A stretch of DNA of 26,415 nucleotides, from positions 1-26,415 of the forward strand of contig JAJQAI010000123.1 in NCBI GenBank assembly GCA_021203915.1. The letters run 5' to 3'. The notes beneath the pieces were generated by a model. It did no database searches. It saw only the letters and a list, made by a program, of their open reading frames with translations, and was not told the origin of the DNA. Positions within the stretch are counted from its first letter, which is position 1. Every line of letters begins with the position of its first letter. Made by a program: the position numbers and the translations under genes. This DNA is from Prevotella sp. (GTDB lineage: Bacteria; Bacteroidota; Bacteroidia; Bacteroidales; Bacteroidaceae). Below are positions 1 to 5,993 of this stretch, piece by piece.

Positions 1-484
1 GTTTAATAGTTATAATTTATATACTATAGAGTATTTAATACCTACTATCTTTAGCTATTGTTATAAACGCCAAAGAGGGGTATATGAAATTTCATTTGTA
101 AATTTTGGGGCGGGAGGGATAAGAATTACTATTTTAGATTTTCGTTTTGAAAATGAGCCAATTTTTAAAAGTCTCGTAAAAGAGATAGGAAATGTCGCAA
201 ATTGAGGAATGCAGTTAAAATTCTTGATGAATAGAATAGCAAAAAGGTTTGAGTCTATTTAATAAAATTTGCTGAAGAGTAAGAAAGAGTATAGTCTGGA
301 GTTAAAATATGGAAGAACTGGATAAAAGGTAGTCTGAAGGATGAGAAATGTGGAAAGTCTGGAGTGAAGTGTTAACTGGGGAAGAGTGAAGACTGTGTGA
401 GGGGTGTGAGAGATTGGAGAATTTTTCGAATCCCGAACTTTTTACAATCGGTCTGTCCCCTCCGCTTAGGATGCCCTCAAACAA
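1..484. other. CDS-free left end
   Basis: No convincing gene is seen here on either strand. The first 250 bases are AT-rich. From about 285 to 420 the + strand is strongly purine-rich (repeated GAAG, GGAG and GTGAG words). The leftward reading frame that crosses 302-535 lies beyond a strong terminator and begins inside it, so it is not counted as a gene. The stretch may continue into a neighbouring intergenic region outside the window. Confidence 0.5.
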
Positions 485-514
485 AAAAGAGACGGTTTTT
501 TGCAAACCGTCTCC
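485..514 (-). terminator. Terminator of the 529-846 gene
   Basis: A 10-bp perfect stem (489-498 with 504-513, GAGACGGTTT against AAACCGTCTC) is followed in the leftward direction by a run of six T. It lies just after the stop codon of the 529-846 gene. Confidence 0.85.
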
Positions 515-528
515 GAACTCGCTGATTT

Positions 529-846
529 TCACCACAATTTAAAGCTATTGAGTAAATGATGCCAGTCTCTCAAAGTAAAATAATGATTGTAACTCTGATG
601 CTCCAGCTGAACTAAGTAATTATTCAGCAGAGTTTCGAAATTTGCAAGAGCTTCTTCAGAAACTAAACCAAGTGTTTTGCAATAATCCAAGGTAGCTTCA
701 ATAAGTGCTTCTCTCTTAGCCTTAGTTTCAACTTCAGTTTTGTTTTCTTTCTCTAGCTCCTCTTGTGCTGCGGCGAGTTGCGCGTCAAAATCTTTACGCA
801 AGTCTTCTGCGGATGTACCCTTCTTTAACGCTTGTTTAATATCCAT
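529..846 (-). CDS. Small coiled-coil phage protein
   Basis: A 105-aa protein of unknown function. The ATG at 846 follows a strong AGGAGG site at a good distance. Residues about 15-60 are rich in Ala, Glu and Lys and look like a long helix or coiled coil (for example EDLRKDFDAQLAAAQEELEK). The C-terminal part is more aromatic (HYFTLRDWHHLL). It is cytoplasmic by composition, with no signal peptide or membrane segment. It is followed by its own terminator and preceded by two duplicated promoters plus a weaker TATAAT at 877-882, so it seems to be transcribed alone and possibly strongly. It is a typical small early phage gene, and no specific role can be given. Confidence 0.8.
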   Translation of the reverse strand: MDIKQALKKGTSAEDLRKDFDAQLAAAQEELEKENKTEVETKAKREALIEATLDYCKTLGLVSEEALANFETLLNNYLVQLEHQSYNHYFTLRDWHHLLNSFKLW

Positions 847-876
847 TAAATTGTATACCTCCTGCGGCTGTCTAAA

Positions 877-905
877 ATTATAGGCGGAAGAAGAGAAAAT
901 GAAAA
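877..905 (-). promoter_or_regulatory. Possible proximal promoter of 529-846 gene
   Basis: A perfect TATAAT (877-882 on the minus strand) lies about 30 bases upstream of the start codon. The matching -35 position reads TTTTCA, which is poor. It may instead be part of the leader of the two stronger promoters upstream. Confidence 0.35.
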
Positions 906-962
906 ATCTTGAAGGGGGGCGTCTTCAAAAAACTTTTTTCTCTTGCTCCTGCCTATGTATAT

Positions 963-991
963 ATTATATCAAAAATTTTTTATTTTTGCAA
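963..991 (-). promoter_or_regulatory. Promoter P1 of 529-846 gene
   Basis: Minus strand: TTGCAA (986-991), 17-bp spacer, TATAAT (963-968). It lies in repeat copy 1. Confidence 0.7.
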
Positions 992-1054
992 GAAGGGCGG
1001 GCCTTCAAAAGTCTTCAAAAAACTTTCTTTCTCTCTCCGCCACTCTATGTATAT

Positions 1055-1083
1055 ATTATATCAAAAATTTTCTATTTTTGCAA
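1055..1083 (-). promoter_or_regulatory. Promoter P2 of 529-846 gene
   Basis: Minus strand: TTGCAA (1078-1083), 17-bp spacer, TATAAT (1055-1060). It lies in repeat copy 2 and is a duplicate of the promoter at 963-991. Confidence 0.7.
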
Positions 1084-1092
1084 GAAGGCGGG

Positions 1093-1746
1093 CGGGATGG
1101 CGTTTAAGACAAATGGGGACGAGAAACGGAGGATTTTGGGACGAGAGACGGTGAAAATCTAGCAGCTGAAGTATCCCATGGGACCCTCAATATCGAAAAA
1201 GCGAGAGCTAAAAAGAGGTTAAATTCAATCAAAGTTGTCTATAAATATAGCGAAAAAACGGTGAGGCGAGACAAAGGTGAAAAAAGAGCGAAATAAAAGT
1301 GAGGAGAAGTGAAGGACAGAAAGAAGTGAGAAGGAGTAAAACTGAAGTGAATATTTATATTTATAGTCAAGAGCTGCGAACGACTAAAAATATAATCATA
1401 TTGTCAAATCAGGGCGCGAAGTTGCGTTTAGCGCAATAATGAGACGAGGGCGCGATTGAGAACCCATGAAGCGGAGACCGCGTATTAGAGAGAAACGAAC
1501 GAGAGATCCGCAATGGAAAAGGCGGCGCTCCGCACTTTCTGTATCTTTAGCTCTTGTTCTCGTGGGGTATATGAGACGAGATTCACACGTTTACAAGAGA
1601 CGGACGCGACCAATTAATCTATGAGGGCGCGCCATATACAACATTAATCCAGCTGCGAGGGCCATATGGACGCATTTCGGGATAATGGGGACGAGAACCC
1701 GCAGAAAAAAGTTGTAAAAATTTTTCGGAAAGACTTGACAAAGTGA
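1093..1746. other. CDS-free gap with purine-rich tract and GACGAG words
   Basis: No supported gene. The + strand is purine-rich at about 1255-1345. The word GACGAG recurs at 1118, 1140, 1443, 1575 and 1690, and there is an AscI-type GGCGCGCC palindrome at 1626-1633. A 52-codon frame at 1466-1624 (Arg-rich with a short hydrophobic stretch) has no ribosome binding site and is not counted as a gene. Confidence 0.5.
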
Positions 1747-1790
1747 AAAATCGGCGCGGGCCGGCCATTTTCGCGCCGATTTTTCGGGTA
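1747..1790. terminator. Bidirectional terminator-like hairpin
   Basis: AAAAATCGGCGCG and CGCGCCGATTTTT form a long stem around a loop that holds the palindrome GGCCGGCC (1759-1766). There are A and T runs on both flanks, so it could stop transcription in either direction. It lies beyond the terminator of the 1828-2052 gene. Confidence 0.7.
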
Positions 1791-1802
1791 AAGATTTATA
1801 GA

Positions 1803-1832
1803 CAAAAAAAGAGAAGTGAGATGTTTCTCACT
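1803..1832 (-). terminator. Terminator of the 1828-2052 / 2059-2472 operon
   Basis: Stem AGTGAGA/TCTCACT (1815-1821 with 1826-1832), followed leftward by a T run. The TGA stop of the upstream gene lies within the stem. Confidence 0.8.
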
Positions 1833-2052
1833 CCTCTAAATCAGTCTCGACAAGTTGCAAACCGCCTAGCATAACCCGCACAATCCAAACCCCCAGGGAT
1901 AGAAGCCAGCTCCAATTTACATTTAACAGGAGCCCGCACCCGTGAAAACACAGTAAAGCCATGAAAGTAAAGCTCGCTGTAATAACAAAAGAGACTAAAA
2001 ACTCTATCAAAAACATGAAAATTGTTTCAAAAATTGTTGAAAACGTATCCAT
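1828..2052 (-). CDS. Small membrane protein
   Basis: A 74-aa protein with two hydrophobic segments: about residues 8-42 (IFETIFMFLIEFLVSFVI onward, perhaps one long or two short helices) and 47-66 (around SWLLSLGVWIVRVMLGG). It ends with an acidic tail (VETDLEE). It is likely an inner-membrane protein. The start ATG lies six bases after the stop of the 2059-2472 gene, and its GAGAGGA ribosome binding site is inside the end of that gene, so the two are translated from one mRNA. A holin-like or superinfection-type role is possible from size and topology, but nothing in the sequence proves it. Confidence 0.75.
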   Translation of the reverse strand: MDTFSTIFETIFMFLIEFLVSFVITASFTFMALLCFHGCGLLLNVNWSWLLSLGVWIVRVMLGGLQLVETDLEE

Positions 2053-2058
2053 TTTTGT

Positions 2059-2472
2059 TCAAATCCTCTCTTTCTTGGGCTTTCTGTGTCTAATTAAGTT
2101 CAATTCGTAATTTTCTCCATCCAATTCAAAGGAAATTAACTTAGTTTTGTTAGTAATTTCAGCATTTCCGCACATTTCTTTGATAGTTTCAGCTAATTTC
2201 TGAATAATTTGTTCTTTTGCGGGGTCGGGCTTTTGAACTCTCTCTTTTTGGGTCTTTTTCTGATAATCAGCTCTCGCTTCATGAATTGTAGCGGTGATGC
2301 GGTTTGCTTTAGCTTTTTGTTCGAGAAGTTCTTGTTCTTCATTTTCTAGATAGCCTTCATCTTCAAGCCACATTTGAATTGCCTCTTCTTGAGTTAAATC
2401 AAGAAGTTGCATAGACTTTTTAATGTCATCATCAGGAATTTTCAGTTTTTTACCATTGAAGTCATACGTCAT
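2059..2472 (-). CDS. Conserved phage protein, EDEGY family, copy 1
   Basis: A 137-aa protein of unknown function. ATG at 2472 was chosen because the paralog at 3501-3902 starts at the same place (MTY...) and GAGGG lies upstream; an in-frame GTG nine bases earlier is possible. Shared blocks with the paralog are EAIQMWLEDEGYL, a basic helix with RITATIHEARA, a PD/ED-P-KEQ linker, and a C-terminal strand region ending NLIRHRKPKK. The charged helical middle suggests a soluble protein that may bind nucleic acid. That is only a guess. It is the first gene of a two-gene unit with the membrane protein at 1828-2052. Its -35 box overlaps the stop codon of the gene before it. Confidence 0.85.
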   Translation of the reverse strand: MTYDFNGKKLKIPDDDIKKSMQLLDLTQEEAIQMWLEDEGYLENEEQELLEQKAKANRITATIHEARADYQKKTQKERVQKPDPAKEQIIQKLAETIKEMCGNAEITNKTKLISFELDGENYELNLIRHRKPKKERI

Positions 2473-2503
2473 ATAGAACACCCTCTTTTTTCTTGATAAT
2501 TAT

Positions 2504-2532
2504 ATTATAACATTTTTAAAAATTTTTGTCAA
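2504..2532 (-). promoter_or_regulatory. Promoter of 2059-2472 gene
   Basis: Minus strand: TTGACA (2527-2532), 17 bp, TATAAT (2504-2509). The TGA of the upstream gene (2529-2531) lies inside TTGACA. Confidence 0.9.
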
Positions 2533-2774
2533 GAGAGAATTAAAGGTACCATTCTAATGTATGCCGAGAACCCGTTCGTTGTGAAACTTCTGTGAACAAT
2601 TAAGTCATTTTTACAATCTCTGTAAAGGGTTTCCAAATCTACAAGCGGTAATACGGTATTGTTAGCTAAATATTGACTATATTCATCAAGAGCCCACGCA
2701 AGAGCCTGATTATCGTCGAGAAAAGCAAGCGGGTTTCCATTGATAATTGCCACATAAATTAAACCATCTGTCAT
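2529..2774 (-). CDS. Small phage protein, CKNDL family, copy 1
   Basis: An 81-aa protein, start ATG at 2774 behind an AGAGG site. It is a clear paralog of its upstream neighbour 2870-3109. Both read LIYxVxxN near the start and share a C-terminal block of Y-x-x-C-K-N-D-L, then F-x-T-x-x-G-F-S-A-x-I and a closing V/L-P-L-I. The N-terminal half (IYVAIINGNPLAFLDDNQAL) looks like two short strands with a turn followed by a helix. The function is unknown. A longer in-frame extension upstream would run through the promoter and is rejected. No terminator separates it from the next cassette, whose promoter starts in its stop codon. Confidence 0.85.
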   Translation of the reverse strand: MTDGLIYVAIINGNPLAFLDDNQALAWALDEYSQYLANNTVLPLVDLETLYRDCKNDLIVHRSFTTNGFSAYIRMVPLILS

Positions 2775-2804
2775 GTTCTTAACCTCTTTTCTTTTGATAC
2801 GTAT

Positions 2805-2833
2805 ATTATAACACGGATTGCGGTCTTTGTCAA
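2805..2833 (-). promoter_or_regulatory. Promoter of 2529-2774 gene
   Basis: Minus strand: TTGACA (2828-2833), 17 bp, TATAAT (2805-2810). A GCCGGC-centred GC-rich block (2853-2862) lies about 26 bp upstream of the -35. Confidence 0.9.
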
Positions 2834-2869
2834 GCGGTTTCCGCAAAATTTGCGGCGCCGGCACTCCCC

Positions 2870-3109
2870 TCATTCGCCAATAAGGGGAAGTACCTCAATG
2901 CGTGCCGAAAACCCATCTTCGGTTTCAAAAGGAAAGAAACGGAGGAGGTCATTTTTGCAACGCTGATACAATGCCTCTTTGTCATCTTCTGACAAGTCAT
3001 TCTCATTTCTGAGAAAATACTCAAAGGTATTCCTAGCATAATGAAAAGCATCTTCTTCATTGAAGAAAGCCAGCCGCACGCTATTCACTGTGACTAAATA
3101 GATAAGCAT
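2870..3109 (-). CDS. Small phage protein, CKNDL family, copy 2
   Basis: A 79-aa protein that starts with ATG at 3109. It is paralogous to 2529-2774 through the YQRCKNDLLRFFPFETEDGF and SARIEVLPLI blocks. Its middle is rich in acidic residues (RNENDLSEDDKEALY). It is short, soluble and of unknown function. The two copies sit side by side, each with its own promoter, which points to a local duplication of a whole cassette. A second frame across 2830-3060 is a shadow of this gene. Confidence 0.85.
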   Translation of the reverse strand: MLIYLVTVNSVRLAFFNEEDAFHYARNTFEYFLRNENDLSEDDKEALYQRCKNDLLRFFPFETEDGFSARIEVLPLIGE

Positions 3110-3142
3110 TTTTTCTGTTTTCCTTTCTTTTGTTATGCCAAT

Positions 3143-3171
3143 ATTATAACATAGGTTATAGCAGTTGTCAA
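3143..3171 (-). promoter_or_regulatory. Promoter of 2870-3109 gene
   Basis: Minus strand: TTGACA (3166-3171), 17 bp, TATAAT (3143-3148). The perfect palindrome GCGGCCGGCCGC (3192-3203) lies 20 bp upstream of the -35, with A and T tracts between. Confidence 0.9.
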
Positions 3172-3191
3172 GCGTTTTTTGAAAAAAAGTT

Positions 3192-3203
3192 GCGGCCGGC
3201 CGC
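3192..3203. promoter_or_regulatory. GC palindrome upstream of promoter
   Basis: Perfect 12-bp palindrome GCGGCCGGCCGC in an AT-rich setting, between a terminator and a promoter. It may be an upstream regulator site or a small hairpin terminator (a T run follows leftward). Confidence 0.5.
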
Positions 3204-3236
3204 CCAAAAAATGGGTACCCTCACGAGTACCCATTT
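3204..3236 (-). terminator. Terminator of 3241-3417 gene
   Basis: A 10-bp stem AAATGGGTAC (3209-3218) with GTACCCATTT (3227-3236) and an 8-base loop, followed leftward by T. It starts directly after the stop codon. Confidence 0.85.
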
Positions 3237-3240
3237 ACAG

Positions 3241-3417
3241 TCACGCCATCTTTGCCTTTACTCTTCTTGCCTCTTGGAGGGGGGTAAGTTTAGGCGCGGG
3301 CTTTCTTACTGGAGTGTACCGCCGAGTAATAGAAGTATGATAAAGTTCGGCAAGATTGAGAGCCTCTTTATACGTTGTAACTTCCTGTCCAGCTACCATG
3401 TAAGTAAGTTTTGTCAT
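3241..3417 (-). CDS. Small basic phage protein
   Basis: A 58-aa protein of unknown function. Start ATG at 3417 (MTKLTYMVAGQEV) is preceded by AAAGGAAAG and a leader ending AAAGAAC, like that of the neighbouring cassettes. An N-terminal strand-turn-strand-helix (TYMVAGQEVTTYKEALNLAE) is followed by a basic, Pro-rich tail (YTPVRKPAPKLTPLQEARR). The composition suggests a nucleic-acid or protein contact role, but nothing specific is visible. It has its own promoter and terminator. Confidence 0.8.
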   Translation of the reverse strand: MTKLTYMVAGQEVTTYKEALNLAELYHTSITRRYTPVRKPAPKLTPLQEARRVKAKMA

Positions 3418-3448
3418 GTTCTTTACTTCCTTTCCTTTTGATATTATC

Positions 3449-3477
3449 ATTATAATATATTTTTTTGTATTTGTCAA
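3449..3477 (-). promoter_or_regulatory. Promoter of 3241-3417 gene
   Basis: Minus strand: TTGACA (3472-3477), 17 bp, TATAAT (3449-3454), between the 3501-3902 stop and the next cassette. Confidence 0.9.
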
Positions 3478-3500
3478 GCGGTTTCTGAAAAAAAATTTTT

Positions 3501-3902
3501 TTATTTCTTGGGCTTCCTGTGGCGTATCAGATTAAATTCATAATTATCATCATCTATTGTAAACTCAATGGTTTTACTTTTGTTTGTGATTGAAAGATGG
3601 GAACAATCAAAATTTCCTAAACAATTAGCAACAGCCGCAATAAGTTGTTCTTTAATTGGATCTTCTTTGTGAACTCTTTCTCTTTGAGTTTTAGTTGTGG
3701 CTTTTGCTTGATGAATGGTTGCGGTGACTCTTGTTTGTTTAGCTTTTTTTTCTAACGCTTCCTGCTCATCATTAATTAAATACCCTTCATCTTCAAGCCA
3801 TACTTGAATAGCTTCAGCTTTTGAGATGTTCAGAGTTTTCATAGTCCGTTCGAGATCAGCGTCAGGAATGTGAATACTTTTGGAGTCTAATTTATAAGTC
3901 AT
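3501..3902 (-). CDS. Conserved phage protein, EDEGY family, copy 2
   Basis: A 133-aa paralog of 2059-2472, with the blocks EAIQVWLEDEGYL, EALEKKAKQTRVTATIHQAK, RERVHKEDPIKEQLI and a C-terminal NLIRHRKPKK. The part between the basic helix and the C-terminus differs most (here LGNFDCSHLSITNKSKT). The start ATG at 3902 overlaps the last 11 bases of the 3892-4065 gene in another frame, so translation is probably coupled. There is no separate promoter. It shares the promoter at 4089-4117. The function is unknown; the two copies suggest related but diverged roles. Confidence 0.85.
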   Translation of the reverse strand: MTYKLDSKSIHIPDADLERTMKTLNISKAEAIQVWLEDEGYLINDEQEALEKKAKQTRVTATIHQAKATTKTQRERVHKEDPIKEQLIAAVANCLGNFDCSHLSITNKSKTIEFTIDDDNYEFNLIRHRKPKK

Positions 3903-4065
3903 TTTTCAGATCAAACCTTTCTAATGTTTTGCGTGTGCTATACGTACGATTTTTTTGACAGTATGGACAACTTCCATGATTGCGGCAACTTTTATTTACG
4001 GCTTTTGCGCCGTGATACGGCTTGCGGTGTTCTTTATGATGTTCGATAGCTTTGTTTAGACTCAT
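3892..4065 (-). CDS. 57-aa putative zinc-binding protein
   Basis: A short leftward gene: ATG at 4065 behind AGGAGGGG, TAA at 3892-3894, 57 aa. It starts MSLNKAIEHHKEHRKPYHGA and has CRNHGSCPYCQKNR, giving Cys27, Cys33 and Cys36 with His30 as likely zinc ligands (C-x2-H-x2-C-x2-C). It is very basic. Small phage proteins with this pattern are common in Firmicutes phages, so I am fairly sure it is real although it is short. It is the first gene of a two-gene unit with 3501-3902 and overlaps it by 11 bp. A nucleic-acid-binding role is inferred from charge and Cys pattern only. Confidence 0.8.
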   Translation of the reverse strand: MSLNKAIEHHKEHRKPYHGAKAVNKSCRNHGSCPYCQKNRTYSTRKTLERFDLKNDL

Positions 4066-4088
4066 TTCTGAACCCCTCCTTTTCTTGT

Positions 4089-4117
4089 ACTATACCATAT
4101 TTTTTTTGATTTGTCAA
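4089..4117 (-). promoter_or_regulatory. Promoter of the 3892-4065 / 3501-3902 unit
   Basis: Minus strand: TTGACA (4112-4117), 17 bp, TATAGT (4089-4094). The perfect palindrome GGCGCCGGCGCC (4139-4150) lies 21 bp upstream of the -35. Confidence 0.88.
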
Positions 4118-4138
4118 GGGGTTTTGGGAAAAAAATGC

Positions 4139-4150
4139 GGCGCCGGCGCC
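4139..4150. promoter_or_regulatory. GC palindrome upstream of promoter
   Basis: Perfect 12-bp palindrome GGCGCCGGCGCC, centred 27.5 bp from the end of the -35 box of the promoter at 4089-4117. It follows a terminator that already serves the upstream gene. Confidence 0.5.
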
Positions 4151-4162
4151 CGCTTTGCGGCA

Positions 4163-4188
4163 CGAAAAAAGAGAGCTTGCGCTCTCTT
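4163..4188 (-). terminator. Terminator of 4188-4547 gene
   Basis: Stem AAGAGAGC/GCTCTCTT around TTGC (core 4171-4176 with 4181-4186), followed leftward by T6. The stop codon touches the stem. Confidence 0.88.
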
Positions 4189-4547
4189 CAATCCGTGGTT
4201 ACAATGGAGAAGTAAGCCTTCTTCTTAATCAGCTCCCGCTTGACAATTCCACTCTTCACGAGCTGAGTCATCAGAGCATTCAACTTCTGATTGCTGTACT
4301 GATCAAACTTCTCATCTTTTGACTGAAGTTCAGAAATGGTAATGGGTCCGAGAGTAGCAAGAGCGTCAACAATGTCGTTCTTGATTGCATCATTAGCAAT
4401 CTGTGTTGCGGTAGGGCGAGAGCTTGACGAACGCTTGTTTAACAGCTCCAGTTCGTGAGCAATGAAGTTGTGAACTTCAACCTTGTTTTCAAGATTAGAG
4501 TCATCAATGATACCGTCGAGAGTTGCAAACATTTCCTTTTTTGTCAT
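4188..4547 (-). CDS. Winged-helix protein, copy 1
   Basis: A 119-aa protein, ATG at 4547 behind AAAGGAGTG. The N-terminal helices (MTKKEMFATLDGIIDD and HNFIAHELELLNKR) are followed by a Ser-rich linker and a C-terminal winged helix (about 65-119). The latter has NDIVDALATLGPITISELQ, a recognition helix near SNQKLNALMTQLVKSG and a wing at KRELIKKKAYFSI. It is a paralog of 5988-6347 with the same length. Proteins of this kind occur in many Firmicutes phages and are thought to be small DNA-binding regulators. Two tandem promoters with a shared start-site element lie upstream. Autoregulation is an inference. A longer in-frame start at 4604 would read through the leader and lacks a ribosome binding site. 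Confidence 0.88.
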   Translation of the reverse strand: MTKKEMFATLDGIIDDSNLENKVEVHNFIAHELELLNKRSSSSRPTATQIANDAIKNDIVDALATLGPITISELQSKDEKFDQYSNQKLNALMTQLVKSGIVKRELIKKKAYFSIVTTD

Positions 4548-4615
4548 AATAGACACTCCTTTGAAAAATTTTTTTATTTGAAATGGGGATTGCGCTTCCC
4601 TCATCTCATGTAAGT

Positions 4616-4644
4616 ATTATAACATGGAGTGGAGGGTTTGTCAA
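4616..4644 (-). promoter_or_regulatory. Proximal promoter of 4188-4547
   Basis: Minus strand: TTGACA (4639-4644), 17 bp, TATAAT (4616-4621). The start-site element CATGAGATGAGGGAAG (4595-4610) begins five bases after the -10. Confidence 0.9.
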
Positions 4645-4711
4645 GCACTTTTTTAAAAAAGTTTAAGTTTTTTTAAATTGCTTTTTACTGCTTTCCTCAT
4701 CTCTTGGGTAT

Positions 4712-4740
4712 AGTATACCATAGCGGAACGCGGTTGTCAA
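4712..4740 (-). promoter_or_regulatory. Distal promoter of 4188-4547
   Basis: Minus strand: TTGACA (4735-4740), 17 bp, TATACT (4712-4717). The start-site element CAAGAGATGAGGAAAG (4691-4706) lies at the same place as in the proximal promoter. Confidence 0.88.
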
Positions 4741-4804
4741 GCACTTTTTTGATTTTGTTAAAAGTATTATATTTGTAGGCGGGCGGGGTGCGTCCGTGCC
4801 GGCG

Positions 4805-4832
4805 CAAAAAAGACCCGTAACGGGTCTTTTTG
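4805..4832. terminator. Bidirectional terminator after 4838-5047
   Basis: Stem AGACCCG/CGGGTCT (4811-4817 with 4821-4827) with A and T runs on both sides. Confidence 0.88.
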
Positions 4833-4837
4833 ATTAT

Positions 4838-5047
4838 TTATGTGAACAAACCATCTTCACAAGGGAACAGATACAAGGCGTTTGTAATATTATACGGCGG
4901 GTTAATTACATAGCTAATAGAGTGAGTATCAATGTAACCACAGTTTTCAAAACACTCATAATCTTCAACATTAGTGGGTACCGCAATCGGCAAGTTTTCA
5001 CATCCGTGTTCAATAGCCCATTCATACAGATCTTTTATTGTCATCAT
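4838..5047 (-). CDS. Small phage protein, MTIKDLYEWA family, copy 1
   Basis: A 69-aa acidic protein. The ATG at 5047 is followed by a second at 5044, and GGAGTG is upstream. The first 20 residues (TIKDLYEWAIEHGCENLPI) match the start of the rightward gene 9581-9778 (TFKEMYDRAVEMGIENQEI). The rest differs. Four Cys residues occur (CENL, ECFENC, PCED). The function is unknown. Its promoter and leader share a 28-base block with those of 9581-9778, so the regulatory region was copied together with the start of the gene. Confidence 0.82.
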   Translation of the reverse strand: MMTIKDLYEWAIEHGCENLPIAVPTNVEDYECFENCGYIDTHSISYVINPPYNITNALYLFPCEDGLFT

Positions 5048-5101
5048 AATACATTACACTCCTATTCTTTTGATTTTTTATCGTTCCCTTGAACAATTAT
5101 T

Positions 5102-5130
5102 AGTATAGCACTGGTAGGCAGTTTTGTCAA
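5102..5130 (-). promoter_or_regulatory. Promoter of 4838-5047
   Basis: Minus strand: TTGACA (5125-5130), 17 bp, TATACT (5102-5107). A 28-base stretch over the -10 and leader (5085-5112) is identical to 9517-9544 on the other strand. The palindrome GGGGCCGGCCCC (5152-5163) lies 21 bp upstream of the -35. Confidence 0.9.
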
Positions 5131-5151
5131 GCCTTTTTTGCAAAAAAAGTT

Positions 5152-5163
5152 GGGGCCGGCCCC
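5152..5163. promoter_or_regulatory. GC palindrome upstream of promoter
   Basis: Perfect 12-bp palindrome GGGGCCGGCCCC just after the stop of the exonuclease gene. A T7 run follows leftward, so it may double as a short terminator. Its centre is 27.5 bp from the end of the -35. Confidence 0.55.
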
Positions 5164-5164
5164 G

Positions 5165-5875
5165 CTAGCGCAAGGCCTCCTTGACTTCTAACTCTCTTCT
5201 CATTCCTTGCGGAATCCGCCAACATTGAGGGTCTATATCTGTTATCATTTGAATGTTAGTTGCGTAGCAATCAGCCATAATTTTAATTTCTATTTCTACA
5301 TCTTCAAGAGCTGTGTGAGACTCCACAAAATCAGGTGAATTTGTTAAAAAACTGTAACATGCTTCAGCACTTGTACTAACATTATTTGATTTACTAACAA
5401 AACCATTCTTTTTTGCGAATTTAATGTAACTTGTAGTATTCAATACTGTTTGACAAGCCATATTCCATACACAAAAGAATTGCGTTCCAAATGGAAACCA
5501 CCAGCGGATTAAAGATTTTAGACAATATCGGACAGCATTGTTCAGAGCTTTTTTATCGAATGCCATATTGTACGCTCCAACTTTCTTTACTTTGTATTCT
5601 TTCATGTCTTTCCACATCTGTTTTCTAATTGTCACAATACTCTTAATAATTCGTGTTCCATTTTTAATATCATCCCAATATTCAGGAATTTTATTGGCAA
5701 AGCAAGCCTTTCCAACAACATCTTCCATGTCAAGGAAGATTTCAGCTACGATAAAAGACCTTTCAAGATAAATATTTCCTTGTTCGTCACAAATAGCGTA
5801 TCCAATATCATACGGTAAAGGCTGTTCAATAGAATTTGCGGTTTCCGTGTCCACAATCATAAAATATTCTGTCAT
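5165..5875 (-). CDS. DEDDh 3'-5' exonuclease (DnaQ-like)
   Basis: A 236-aa protein of the DEDDh exonuclease fold, which removes nucleotides from 3' ends with two metal ions. The motifs are in order: Exo I VDTETA (Asp9, Glu11), Exo II GAYNMAFD (Asp107) and Exo III HTALED (His187, Asp192). ATG at 5875 follows AAAGGAGC. An in-frame upstream extension runs through the promoter and is rejected. A hydrophobic/aromatic stretch (IRWWFPFGTQFFCVWNMAC, about 123-141) sits between motifs II and III. A role in phage DNA replication, repair or host nucleic-acid breakdown is inferred. No polymerase domain is attached. It is the only gene in the left arm with a clear enzyme assignment, and it has its own promoter. 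Confidence 0.9.
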   Translation of the reverse strand: MTEYFMIVDTETANSIEQPLPYDIGYAICDEQGNIYLERSFIVAEIFLDMEDVVGKACFANKIPEYWDDIKNGTRIIKSIVTIRKQMWKDMKEYKVKKVGAYNMAFDKKALNNAVRYCLKSLIRWWFPFGTQFFCVWNMACQTVLNTTSYIKFAKKNGFVSKSNNVSTSAEACYSFLTNSPDFVESHTALEDVEIEIKIMADCYATNIQMITDIDPQCWRIPQGMRRELEVKEALR

Positions 5876-5905
5876 GTCTTTAGCTCCTTTTCTTTTGATA
5901 GTTTT

Positions 5906-5934
5906 ATAATACCACAGAACGGCGAGAATGTCAA
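5906..5934 (-). promoter_or_regulatory. Promoter of the exonuclease gene
   Basis: Minus strand: TTGACA (5929-5934), 17 bp, TATTAT (5906-5911). A GCCGGC centre (5959-5964) within a GC-rich block lies 27.5 bp from the end of the -35. Confidence 0.85.
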
Positions 5935-5971
5935 GCACTTTTTGCAATTTTTTGGCGGGCCGGCGCGCGGA

Positions 5972-5993
5972 GAGTAGGGGAGAACCCCTACTC
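5972..5993 (-). terminator. Hairpin at the end of 5988-6347
   Basis: A 9-bp perfect stem GAGTAGGGG/CCCCTACTC holds the TAG stop. No T run follows directly (GC-rich sequence, then A-rich), so termination may be incomplete. Confidence 0.6.

Larger units (their letters stand above)
921..1092 (-). repeat. Direct repeat of about 80 bp carrying a promoter
   Basis: Two imperfect copies (921-1000 and 1011-1092, period about 90 bp) share the GTCTTCAAAAAACTTT block, a TATGTATATATTATATC block and the end TTTTTGCAAGAAGG. Each copy carries one minus-strand promoter. The frames that seem open on the + strand here are by-products of the repeat. Confidence 0.85.

Noticed and set aside
415..450. Possible tRNA T-arm (TTCGAATCC-like text)
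   Set aside because: No acceptor or anticodon stem can be built around it.
302..535. Leftward 77-codon frame
   Set aside because: It starts inside the terminator of the 529-846 gene, has no ribosome binding site and a Ser/His-rich low-complexity end.
899..1162. Two overlapping rightward frames
   Set aside because: They are made by the tandem promoter repeat; the repeated protein text follows the DNA repeat.
1466..1624. 52-aa Arg-rich frame with a short hydrophobic stretch
   Set aside because: No ribosome binding site or promoter; the Arg codons follow from the GACGAG-rich DNA.
1733..1766. TTGACA on the + strand as a promoter
   Set aside because: The -10 position falls in a GC-rich hairpin with no TATAAT-like sequence.
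4548..4604. N-terminal extension of the winged-helix gene
   Set aside because: It would be coded by the leader, lacks a ribosome binding site, and the paralog does not have it.
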